Origin: Spirochaetae bacterium HGW-Spirochaetae-3
GTDB lineage: Bacteria; Spirochaetota; Spirochaetia; Treponematales; UBA12059
Length of the DNA stretch: 64,000 nt
Assembly: GCA_002839315.1 (NCBI GenBank)
Contig: PGXV01000011.1
Location: 124,001 to 188,000, forward strand
Direction of reading: 5' to 3'
The notes beneath the pieces were generated by a model. That model had not been told where the DNA came from, searched no databases, and saw only the letters and a program-made list of their open reading frames with translations. Shown in pieces: positions 56,853 to 64,000 of this stretch. Each line of letters begins with the position of its first letter. Within the stretch, counting starts at the first letter, position 1. The position numbers and the translations under genes are program-made.

Positions 56853-56867
56853 AAGGAAGGACATAGC

Positions 56868-57110
56868 ATGGCTCGGAATCTCAATCAGCAGAATGGAGAA
56901 GATACCGTTCAGTATCGATTGAAGGCCGGTATCTTCGAGTTCGAGAAGACTGTAAAACCCACTATCCTCGGGGACAGCGTTCCCCAAAGATGGGGAATAC
57001 CTATGAAGAGGGATATGGTGGAGGGCTCTATGCCTCTTCAGCTTTACAAGGGAAAGCGGTTAGTAGGACAACATACTACTTTCGACGATGGCTTCTTGCC
57101 GGCCGCGTGA
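56868..57110 (+). CDS. 80-residue hypothetical protein
   Basis: MARNLNQQNGEDTVQYRLKA starts a small soluble protein with several beta-strands. It is 15 bases after ardC with a GGAAGGA site, so it is translated in the same run. Not recognised. Confidence 0.55.
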   Translation: MARNLNQQNGEDTVQYRLKAGIFEFEKTVKPTILGDSVPQRWGIPMKRDMVEGSMPLQLYKGKRLVGQHTTFDDGFLPAA

Positions 57111-57121
57111 AAGGAAGGATC

Positions 57122-57424
57122 ATGAAGGATCTCAATTCGGTACTTATTGAAGGGGATGTGAAAACCGTCTTCACCAGGAAGGGGAAGTTGCCACACGCCT
57201 TGCATCTTTGCAGCAAAGGCTTCGATGATGGGTCAGAGACTGCCAACAGCAGTGCTCTTATCACGGTCGACCTGGAGCGGCTTCCACAATACTCGTACGC
57301 CAAGGTCACTAAGGGCTCGCACGTACGAATCGTCGGGCGGCTTTGCGCCAGAGAAAATGGAGATATGTATGTCCTGGCGGAACATCTCGAACTCCGTGCC
57401 CAAAGAGCGACAGCCGCAGCCTGA
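57122..57424 (+). CDS. ssb: Single-stranded DNA-binding protein (SSB-like)
   Basis: 100 residues with an OB-fold pattern: NSVLIEGDVKTVFTRKG, ALITVDLE, and a strand pair VTKGSHVRIVGRLCARENGD then MYVLAEHLEL. The usual acidic C-terminal tail for partner binding is missing. Spacing of 11 bases and the AAGGAAGG site tie it to the preceding genes. Confidence 0.75.
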   Translation: MKDLNSVLIEGDVKTVFTRKGKLPHALHLCSKGFDDGSETANSSALITVDLERLPQYSYAKVTKGSHVRIVGRLCARENGDMYVLAEHLELRAQRATAAA

Positions 57425-57447
57425 TTCCTGCCCGATGTTTCGGGCGG

Positions 57448-57777
57448 TTATTCTTCCGGCACATATCGGTGTTTTGCATCGGCTATAGCCTTAGAGACTA
57501 CCTTGGATACATCATCGAAGAACGAGCTGACAAGAGCCTCTTCGTGTGTTTTTACACCGACGGAAGGAAGGAGCAGCTCGAAAGCTTGGGCATCCAAGGC
57601 CGTAAGCATCTTGGCTATGGTCTCCGGGGAAGGCCACTTTTTACCGTTCTCAATATCGTTAAGGAAATTGGGCGCCATCCCAACCTGGGTCGCTAGAGCG
57701 AGCTGAGAAAATCCGCCTTTGGCCCGCAGGCGTTTGAGATTCAAACCCACCAAGGATCTTACTTCAGTTCCCGTCAT
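57448..57777 (-). CDS. XRE-family regulator
   Basis: 109 residues: HTH_3 (LNLKRLRAKGGFSQLALATQ; APNFLNDIENGKKWPS) plus a helical tail. It is convergent with the recombination gene run and divergent from the gene at 57905; CCACTCT / AGAGTGG arms (57781, 57840) in the intergenic region may be its sites. Probable regulator of element genes. Confidence 0.85.
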   Translation of the reverse strand: MTGTEVRSLVGLNLKRLRAKGGFSQLALATQVGMAPNFLNDIENGKKWPSPETIAKMLTALDAQAFELLLPSVGVKTHEEALVSSFFDDVSKVVSKAIADAKHRYVPEE

Positions 57778-57904
57778 ACACCACTCTCATAAGTGTATCC
57801 ATTGTCACCATTAGATTGACAACAAAGCAAACACCTATTAGAGTGGCTTATATATACCTATTGGCTATCTAAGCTGCGAACCTATGTAAGGATAAGGAGA
57901 AGAT

Positions 57905-58447
57905 ATGAGTGAAAACGATCCTGTGAACATGCAGCCTTCAGCCTCTAAACCAGCCTGGTCGAAAAGCAAGATGACGCTCCACATCATCCTGTCGATCGTG
58001 ATCCCCATTTACGGTTTCATAGTAGGCGGGTTCGCGCTAAAGCAGTCTGAGAGGAAGCGACAGGGCATAATCATCCTCATTTTGGCGGGCGTTTGCTTGG
58101 TATGGGGCGGGATAAGTATCGCCCTGCAATCCGGTTTTTCCGAGGAGAAAGCCATCCTTACCGTGAAAGATGGGACGCTAGCGAACTATCCGAACAGTAC
58201 CATAGGCGCGGCGTTCAAGAGTTTTGTCAAAGAGGATACCTGGACGGCTTTCAAAGGGGATGATGGTTTTTGGTATGTCACGGCCTCGGGGGATTTCTTC
58301 TACCTTGGGGACACCGCGAAGGTGGATCTCCAATTCAAGGTAGATCCTCACGATAGCGCGTTCACCATACAGACAATCCAGATCGACGATACGCCTGGTA
58401 ACGTAAATGCATTGAATAATGTTCTGTTTCTCATGTACCAAATGTAA
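57905..58447 (+). CDS. Two-helix membrane protein with C-terminal soluble domain
   Basis: 180 residues. Helices at ~22-48 and ~52-76 precede an extracytoplasmic domain (YPNSTIGAAFKSFVKEDTW) that resembles small beta domains of secreted proteins. AAGGAGAA precedes the start. Function unknown. Confidence 0.6.
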   Translation: MSENDPVNMQPSASKPAWSKSKMTLHIILSIVIPIYGFIVGGFALKQSERKRQGIIILILAGVCLVWGGISIALQSGFSEEKAILTVKDGTLANYPNSTIGAAFKSFVKEDTWTAFKGDDGFWYVTASGDFFYLGDTAKVDLQFKVDPHDSAFTIQTIQIDDTPGNVNALNNVLFLMYQM

Positions 58448-58487
58448 ATAAGCCGGCATACCCTACGATAAGTAGGATTCCTAATAT

Positions 58488-58520
58488 GGCCCATAAGGTA
58501 GTAATGCCTTATGGGCCTTT
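58488..58520 (+). terminator. Intrinsic-type hairpin
   Basis: GGCCCATAAGG - 8-base loop - CCTTATGGGCC, perfect 11-bp stem, followed by TTTCG. It follows the gene at 57905 and precedes the lipoprotein gene by 35 bases. Confidence 0.7.
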
Positions 58521-58554
58521 CGCATAGAGATTTACATGTAAGGAGCTAAAGATA

Positions 58555-59760
58555 ATGACGACAAAGCACATATTCCTGTTCGGATTCATCATGGTCTTTC
58601 TTACGTTCCTGTTCGCGTGTGGAAACGTTGGAATCTCCAGCTCCATCCATACCGAAACCGTCGGATCCGTAGCGTGCGCCCAATTCCCATCTGGCGATAG
58701 TGTTTCCTACATGCCGGTGAGACAGTACAAAGCATTTGACAACCTAGTAAAGAAATTAGGAGAGTGTTTCAACGCTCGAGTGCCTCTTGATGAAAACAGT
58801 CGGACGGAACTCTTGAAACTAGCTACAGCTTTAAGTACACCAGAAAGCGATCAAGAATATGACAAGCTTTCTCGAGATTTGAACGATGAAGAATCTATGT
58901 ATACGATGCAGACACGCTACGAGATTGATACAGCTATCACGAGCTTAGTCGAGACTATGAGTAATTGGGGTCGTGACACTTCGGCGAATGATGAATCGTT
59001 GAAAAGCCAATTTGACAATCTGGCTCCGTATATTCTAGACCTGAACAAGTATTTTCCTGACACACGGTTTGACGTCGAGGGAATCCTGTCGGAACAGCTT
59101 GGAAAAACGAGAAATCTCTATGATGCTACGATGGCGCAGTTTGATCTTCCCGGACTTTTCTGGGATCCATATTTTTTGGATGAAGCAATTATTAGCGAAC
59201 AAGCTTATTGGAAAGAGCTGAAATCCAGTCTTAAAACCTTAAATCAGTTGAAGGTGCAATTGTCCAGTAACGAGCAGGCAGAACTGTCCAAGATCTACGA
59301 CGCAACAATAGATCTCAGCCGAAGCAACTATATAATGCAATGCGCGGAGAAAGCTCTTCAAAGTATGAAAGAAGGGAAGTCAGCCCTGGAAGTGAGCTCC
59401 ATGTACAATATCGATATAGAAGAGCTTGTTCCGGAATCACTGGAAGAATATGCCCGTGTGCTAAAAGTTAGGCTAAACAGAGTAAAAGCCTACACACTCC
59501 TGAGGGGGGCGATGGATTACTATGATCCAACATGGGCATTTGATAGTGATAGGTATAAAATGAGTACAGGATATATCAATCCGTATGAGTTCATTATTGA
59601 AGAAACAGGTCTAGGAAAAGACGAAGTCGATAAATACGCGAAGCGCCACATAGAAGCTCGTACCGCGATCGAAACTGGAAAGCTAGAGCTTCCTTATGCA
59701 GTTAATGTTGAAAGGATTGTAAGCGACAAATTGATGGAGTACTATGCAAGGAAAAAATAG
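58555..59760 (+). CDS. Predicted lipoprotein, unknown function
   Basis: 401 residues. The signal peptide (MTTKHIFLFGFIMVFLTFLF) ends in a lipobox with Cys22 (FACGN), so the mature protein is lipid-anchored. The rest is almost all alpha-helical. AT-rich compared with the genes to the left. No family recognised. Confidence 0.65.
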   Translation: MTTKHIFLFGFIMVFLTFLFACGNVGISSSIHTETVGSVACAQFPSGDSVSYMPVRQYKAFDNLVKKLGECFNARVPLDENSRTELLKLATALSTPESDQEYDKLSRDLNDEESMYTMQTRYEIDTAITSLVETMSNWGRDTSANDESLKSQFDNLAPYILDLNKYFPDTRFDVEGILSEQLGKTRNLYDATMAQFDLPGLFWDPYFLDEAIISEQAYWKELKSSLKTLNQLKVQLSSNEQAELSKIYDATIDLSRSNYIMQCAEKALQSMKEGKSALEVSSMYNIDIEELVPESLEEYARVLKVRLNRVKAYTLLRGAMDYYDPTWAFDSDRYKMSTGYINPYEFIIEETGLGKDEVDKYAKRHIEARTAIETGKLELPYAVNVERIVSDKLMEYYARKK

Positions 59761-59880
59761 TTAATGTGTCAGTGTTGTCTTCATATATTTGTTCTTAGGT
59801 TTTTTATTTTGCTTGAACATTTACATATTTTTTTACAACTAGTATGAACATCTTCATGAGAACAAATAGATGGAGGTGAT

Positions 59881-60072
59881 ATGGTAAAAAAGTATTTAAG
59901 TGTTATCGAGGCTTCTCAATTCTTGCGCTTGGCGCGCAGCACGATTTACGGATACGTTTTCAACAGGCGGATTCCTTTCATTAAAGTTGAAGGGAAGGTC
60001 GTATTTGATGAGGACAGTCTCGTTGCATGGATGAAAAGCCATGAGAAAAGGGAGGTTCCCAGAAATAAATAG
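59881..60072 (+). CDS. Excisionase-type helix-turn-helix protein
   Basis: 63 residues: YLSVIEASQFLRLARSTIYG and RRIPFIKVEGKVVFDEDSL form the HTH_17/excisionase fold. These small proteins direct excision of integrated elements or regulate replication genes. GGAGGTGAT precedes the start. It is followed by a terminator and the Rep-like gene. Confidence 0.8.
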   Translation: MVKKYLSVIEASQFLRLARSTIYGYVFNRRIPFIKVEGKVVFDEDSLVAWMKSHEKREVPRNK

Positions 60073-60105
60073 AGCATCAAGGTTTATTTTCAACTTAGAC
60101 AGTTC

Positions 60106-60140
60106 GCCTGGATCATAAATATTGATCCAGGCTTTTTTTT
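60106..60140 (+). terminator. Strong intrinsic terminator directly upstream of the Rep-like gene
   Basis: GCCTGGATCA - TAAATAT - TGATCCAGGC followed by T8. The ribosome site of the next gene begins at the very next base, so transcripts must read through it, or it attenuates that gene. Confidence 0.9.
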
Positions 60141-60153
60141 AGGAGGTTATGTC

Positions 60154-61029
60154 GTGATATCTAAATATGAGGGGATTGATAAAATAAGCATTGCAATAAA
60201 TCCAATGTTCTTAAATCCTTTTCGTCCAGCAGGCTTGATTGATCCTACTAAGAAGATTACTCTCCACTTTTTCGGCTGGATTCCAACCATTGATATTCAT
60301 GCAGAAGCATTGGATTATAATGTGGATTTTCATTACCAACTATCTGAAGTAATTAGCTGGCTTATTGAAAAAAACGTACTGCTATTCCCTAAAACACCAA
60401 TCACACAAGTCTTTGTGCATGAGCATCTTGACTATTTCGTCCTTTATTTAAGAGAATTGGAATTCTACTTCGATTTCACTAAAGAACAAATACTTATAGA
60501 TAAAAATGAATATGACTCAGAATTAAGCATTGAAGAAAGGAACTTTATCAGAGTTGGAACAACATTTTATTCAAAGGATTTTAGAAAAAATAAGCATAAG
60601 TCAAAATTAATAATATACGACCGAAATGAAAAGCTTAAGCATTCGAGAAACAAGAAGTATAGAGAAATAGAAAGCAACGAGTTTTCAGAGCGGCTAGAAT
60701 TTAGATTATGCGCGAACAATTGTGCTTATATGCACATGGATAACATTAAAGGTAACTATGAAGAAGTTTTCAACAATTATTTACCGTTCCTCTCAGCACT
60801 TTATAATATATACATAAAGAACAGTGTAACATTCAGCCTTGATGACACTCATCCTAATTTTAACAAGATTATTAAAAAGAGCAAAAAATGTGGAACCAGG
60901 TCAAGGAATAATCTTAAAAAACAAAAAGGAAGGACACAAAAATTCAACGAAGAACAGGCAAAAGCAGAATGGGATCGTATAGATATAGAGCTACAGAAAG
61001 TAGCAAGTAAACCGGAAATTGCTCTCTAG
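60154..61029 (+). CDS. Rep-like (rolling-circle/ssDNA replication initiator-like) protein, tentative
   Basis: 291 residues from GTG 60154 with AGGAGG upstream. TFYSKDFRKNKHKSKLIIYD and ERLEFRLCANNCAYMH resemble the central part of phage and plasmid replication initiation proteins of the G2P/RepCR type. No clear HUH motif is visible, so this is uncertain. Its place behind an excisionase-type gene supports a mobile-element role. AT-rich. Confidence 0.4.
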   Translation: MISKYEGIDKISIAINPMFLNPFRPAGLIDPTKKITLHFFGWIPTIDIHAEALDYNVDFHYQLSEVISWLIEKNVLLFPKTPITQVFVHEHLDYFVLYLRELEFYFDFTKEQILIDKNEYDSELSIEERNFIRVGTTFYSKDFRKNKHKSKLIIYDRNEKLKHSRNKKYREIESNEFSERLEFRLCANNCAYMHMDNIKGNYEEVFNNYLPFLSALYNIYIKNSVTFSLDDTHPNFNKIIKKSKKCGTRSRNNLKKQKGRTQKFNEEQAKAEWDRIDIELQKVASKPEIAL

Positions 61030-61217
61030 CATTAATTATTAATTTTTACTTATTCGTATCATATAAATAAGATCAGAGAATAGTATAAGCTGTGTATGCA
61101 TAAGACGAGCTAAGAAAATAAATGGAGGATGTAGGCTAGGATGTAGATAAATAAGAAGGGATATATTAAGAGATGATATGAACAGAGATAGAACAAAGCA
61201 AGAAGAAGGAGCGAACT

Positions 61218-61541
61218 ATGCCGACACTAGAACAACTAAAGAACCTTGAAGTACCGGAAGGATTTCAAAAAAGAATAGAGTATTTTATTAAGCGTGGCAA
61301 TTCACTTGTAAGAAATAGTTCTGAAAAAGTCCATGCGATTAATTGTTTTAAAAAGGGTTTTAAGGTTTATGAGGAGGGGAGTATGAAATATCCCGAATTT
61401 GATTTCATTGCCCCCATTAATCCAATGGGAATTAGATTACTGCTAGACGACGCAAAAAATGAAGAGACAATAAAATTATTTTTTGCAAATGATAAGAAGG
61501 GAGAACTTGAAAGGAAAGAAGGACATAATAACTGTTATTAA
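61218..61541 (+). CDS. 107-residue hypothetical protein
   Basis: Soluble, charged protein (MPTLEQLKNLEVPEGFQKRI) with GAAGGAG upstream of the start. No family recognised. The 188 bases before it contain no gene. Confidence 0.5.
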   Translation: MPTLEQLKNLEVPEGFQKRIEYFIKRGNSLVRNSSEKVHAINCFKKGFKVYEEGSMKYPEFDFIAPINPMGIRLLLDDAKNEETIKLFFANDKKGELERKEGHNNCY

Positions 61542-61653
61542 TAGTCAAATACCACTACCGCCTGACCAGAACAATGGCGGTGGTGGCGGCAGACAGAAAA
61601 ACAAGCTTAACTATATTTTAATACGGAACCTCGAAGATACGGAGTCTTATTAA
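61507..61653 (+). CDS. 48-residue Gly-rich open frame
   Basis: An overlapping frame from TTG 61507 encodes IPLPPDQNNGGGGGRQKNK and ends TESY. Its DNA forms a near-perfect hairpin (CCACTACCGCC / GGCGGTGGTGG, 61553-61587), so the sequence may be structural instead of coding. Confidence 0.25.
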   Translation: MKGKKDIITVINSQIPLPPDQNNGGGGGRQKNKLNYILIRNLEDTESY

Positions 61654-62047
61654 TCACGAATCACTATTAACTTCAAGGAAGACGAAAAGTTTATGGACAT
61701 AAAGTGTGTAATGGCGAACATATAGATTTATTTCCATGGGGTCAAGGCTTCTCGATGAAGATGAATAGAAGCTCCCTGGAAGCAACTTCCTATAAGATGC
61801 TCAGCTACAGAGGATTGGAGAACAATATATGGTCAAAAATGAAAAAAATAACATTGACCAATTTTGTCTTTAATAGCGAGAAGAAAGTGAGTTGAAAGTA
61901 CTTTATGGAAAAGGGAGATAGTTACTCGCTTACTTTTATAGACGAGCAACCGAAGCACACTGGCTGAGTTTTCAGAAACCGCTACCGAGCGCTTCACGGA
62001 TTCACTCGGCAGCGGCGAACATCATACAGCTATGACTTCTTCTGTTA
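61654..62047. other. Gap with one imperfect hairpin, no supported gene
   Basis: A 63-residue frame at 61704 lacks a ribosome site. CCGCTACCGAG and CTCGGCAGCGG (about 61979-62016) pair with one mismatch across a 16-base loop. Nothing else is evident. Confidence 0.35.
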
Positions 62048-63187
62048 CTATATTAAACCAAGGAATAGGAGCTGATGAAATAATGTTTGGTTTTCTATCT
62101 GCTCTTTTAGATACTTCTCGCACAATTTCTGTTCCCGCATTATCTTTTGGAATATCAATGCCTCTTTCCCAAAATCAGTATCTACGAGATCACTAACCGC
62201 TGGTAAGGTGATAGGAGGAAGGCCAAGTTTTTCAAGCAACCTTCGCTCTCGTTCAATCATGGACTGAAGCCTTTTGGAATTCACGTATTGGCTTGCAAAA
62301 GAACTTGACTCACTGTGATTAACAATCGCGTCACATGCTACGATGAGAAGGTTGGTATGCTCATTCAGCTCGTACTCTTTCCCTGTCTCCCAAAAGTCAT
62401 CTTGATTTTCCACCTGGGGCTGCTGGTTTACGAGGTATTCCAAGAATGACTTTGTGATCTTTTCGAGGGACATCGCTGAATTACCGTATTCATCTGTGAT
62501 CTTTGCTTTTCGATACGGATTACGCATATCTACGGAGATAAGAAGTATCCGGAAAAAAAGAGAGTATGTCAGAGCAAGCGCGTAAGCATGGAAATAGATT
62601 GCTCGGTCAGCATGAAGATGTCCAGGTAAGCTTATTATTTTTTCTATCAGGACTTGAAGGTAGCTGGGAGGTAATCGCATGCCAGCTGAATATGCCATGC
62701 CACCTGGGGCGCACCGTTCTCCGATAAATGTTAGGGCGCGGGATACTTTGTTGTCATATCCTGGTTGATCCTCTTCGTCGGTTAGGATGGTGTACAACGA
62801 CCTCGCTTGATTGAGAAGCCTTGTAAATTCGTGAGATTGTAGTTGTATGGTTAGGCGCTTTTGATAGTCGACATCATAGGACTCAGTGCGTTCCGAGAAA
62901 AGCGACTCGCGCAGATCTATTGCATCAAAACTAAGTTCATAGTCAGCTCTGCATGCTGACGTGCATACGACCTTCAAGGGGATATTAAGCTCTTCGTCCA
63001 ATATGCGTCCGAGTTCCTTTGCCTCTTTGTCATTCAAACGGATGCTATGATCCTCTCGCCGGGAAGCTCGATTAAGCAGCTTCGATTTAGTCAAAAGTCC
63101 ATACGACAACCCTTCCAGCTTGGAGTAACTCATCCGTTTCTCTACCATCAATCTCTTCAAAAGATCTCTATCGATAAACACTGACAT
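62048..63187 (-). CDS. Hypothetical protein, helical, 379 residues
   Basis: Starts MSVFIDRDLLKRLMVEKRMS. The N-terminal 60 residues have a pattern like a degenerate XRE domain (SYSKLEGLSYGLLTKSKLLN), then all-helical sequence. GAGGAG fixes the start near 63187. Moderately AT-rich. No family recognised. Confidence 0.5.
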   Translation of the reverse strand: MSVFIDRDLLKRLMVEKRMSYSKLEGLSYGLLTKSKLLNRASRREDHSIRLNDKEAKELGRILDEELNIPLKVVCTSACRADYELSFDAIDLRESLFSERTESYDVDYQKRLTIQLQSHEFTRLLNQARSLYTILTDEEDQPGYDNKVSRALTFIGERCAPGGMAYSAGMRLPPSYLQVLIEKIISLPGHLHADRAIYFHAYALALTYSLFFRILLISVDMRNPYRKAKITDEYGNSAMSLEKITKSFLEYLVNQQPQVENQDDFWETGKEYELNEHTNLLIVACDAIVNHSESSSFASQYVNSKRLQSMIERERRLLEKLGLPPITLPAVSDLVDTDFGKEALIFQKIMREQKLCEKYLKEQIENQTLFHQLLFLGLI

Positions 63188-63346
63188 CATTAATCTCCTC
63201 TTGTTATGCCGTCTCACAGGCGCTGTATGTAACAGATTGCTCAAGGTTCCTCTCAAAGTAAGGCCAAGGGCGGTCTCGATTCAGTCTCGTTTTCAAAAAA
63301 TAGATCCATATTTTAGATTGGCGAGACCAGAATCGAGACCGGTTTC

Positions 63347-64000
63347 TTATACTATCTCCCGCCACCCAAGGCTTTCGATTACGTCTATGAGGGAGGCGCA
63401 AGGAATCCATGAAGCAACCTCGGACCCGATGGCTTCGGGACCGTAAACACGAGTATATCCCAGCCTCACCGCACGGTCGCCCAATCTGTCCATCCCCGGA
63501 AGGTGAACCAAATTCCCTTCGCCATCAACAGCCGCCATAAATGCGGTTTTCACCGGAACCTTCTTCTTGAAGTGCTTCGCAAGGATCCCGACACAGATGG
63601 CAAGGTCAGCGTATTGGCCGAGGAGTGACATCGTCGTTGCTTGAATGTTCCAACCTATGTCAATCCCAGAGATTAGTTGGCGGAGGGTAGCTGCAAGAAA
63701 TTCTGATGCCTCTTTTGCTTTTCCAGCGATAACGAGCTTCTCACTTTTACAACCCGTGGCAAGGCTAATTTCCTCAACACCCAGCACCCCAGCAAAGTAA
63801 AATGGGAATGGCACGGCGCTCGACTCCTGATTATGATGTCGAAGGATGTGTCCTGTCTCTATCTCCTCGATAGGAACGAGTCCAATAGGGGTTCTTCGGA
63901 AGATCGCTCTTCGACCTATGTCACCGGTGAGGCGATTCTTCATACCGTGAACGGAGATTATAACCTCACCATTTTTCCCCTCGGTCATGTCCAAAGCCAC
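63347..64000 (-). CDS. Protein with Lon-protease-like C-terminal fold (truncated at window edge)
   Basis: At least 217 residues; the N-terminus lies past the window. The segment VPVKTAFMAAVDGEGNLVHL then GDRAVRLGYTRVYGPEA aligns by eye with the end of the Lon S16 domain (PV....AMTGE..L.G.VLP.GG...K..AA...G). The catalytic Ser and Lys positions are not conserved here, so if related it is probably inactive. Other explanations are possible. Confidence 0.4.
   Translation of the reverse strand: MALDMTEGKNGEVIISVHGMKNRLTGDIGRRAIFRRTPIGLVPIEEIETGHILRHHNQESSAVPFPFYFAGVLGVEEISLATGCKSEKLVIAGKAKEASEFLAATLRQLISGIDIGWNIQATTMSLLGQYADLAICVGILAKHFKKKVPVKTAFMAAVDGEGNLVHLPGMDRLGDRAVRLGYTRVYGPEAIGSEVASWIPCASLIDVIESLGWREIV

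Noticed and set aside
61704-61895. 63-residue plus-strand open frame
   Set aside because: GTG start without a ribosome site, no recognisable features, located in an AT-rich gap.

Overview
The window looks like a piece of a bacterial chromosome from an anaerobe. In the first 31.5 kb the genes are GC-rich and heavy in metal and redox functions: iron-sulfur flavoenzymes, a 2-hydroxyacyl-CoA dehydratase-type operon with its ATP-driven activator, a CooC-like ATPase and an acetyl-CoA-synthase-like protein. Short XRE proteins and a TspO-like protein would fit a spirochaete or a clostridial-type anaerobe. No rRNA or marker gene is present, so the phylum is not settled.

Region 1 (1-31.5 kb) is the core-like part. 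It holds a membrane iron-sulfur protein (edge-truncated), transporters, three paralogous-looking modules built from a DUF5692-type membrane protein and/or a ~900-residue FAD/NAD(P)/4Fe-4S oxidoreductase, a DnaK/DUF5685/J-domain/zinc-ribbon gene cluster, a two-component system, a LysR regulator divergent from one oxidoreductase, and the dehydratase-type operon (22.3-27.7 kb). It also holds decaying genes: an MFS transporter with stops and frameshifts, a lacZ-type beta-galactosidase in fragments, and an aldo/keto reductase missing its middle.

Region 2 (31.6-32.5 kb) is a boundary. It has no convincing gene but carries three related copies of a tRNA- or tmRNA-type 3' end (T-arm plus acceptor strand), one followed by a strong bidirectional terminator. 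This is how an integration site of a mobile element looks; everything to the right differs in composition and content, and no matching right end is seen, so the element probably runs past the window.

Region 3 (32.6-51.2 kb) is a defence island. A CBASS locus encodes a CD-NTase and an E2-like protein on the + strand, an HNH-SAVED effector convergent to them, and a divergent XRE repressor plus HExxH metallopeptidase that match the CapH/CapP control pair; the shared intergenic region has a good promoter overlapped by inverted repeats. Next to it a seven-gene minus-strand operon encodes a DUF499 ATPase, a DUF3780 protein, an unrecognised 105-residue protein, a DUF1156 DNA methyltransferase, an AT-rich GHKL ATPase, a Fic protein with an autoinhibitory motif, and a PLD-SNF2 helicase. 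The DUF499/DUF3780/DUF1156/PLD-helicase core is a recognised anti-phage-associated set; the added GHKL, Fic and 105-residue genes make this version unusual.

Region 4 (51.2-64 kb) is the mobile-element maintenance part: a broken parB-like gene, RadC, a RecT/Bet-type recombinase (a second, broken copy lies at 32.9-33.2 kb), a Gp157/Gam-like protein, a DUF6573-like protein, a possible sliding-clamp-like protein, ArdC anti-restriction protein, SSB, an XRE regulator, an excisionase-type protein, a Rep-like protein and several unknown proteins. Two genes here have an intrinsic terminator directly in front of their ribosome binding site, suggesting attenuation.
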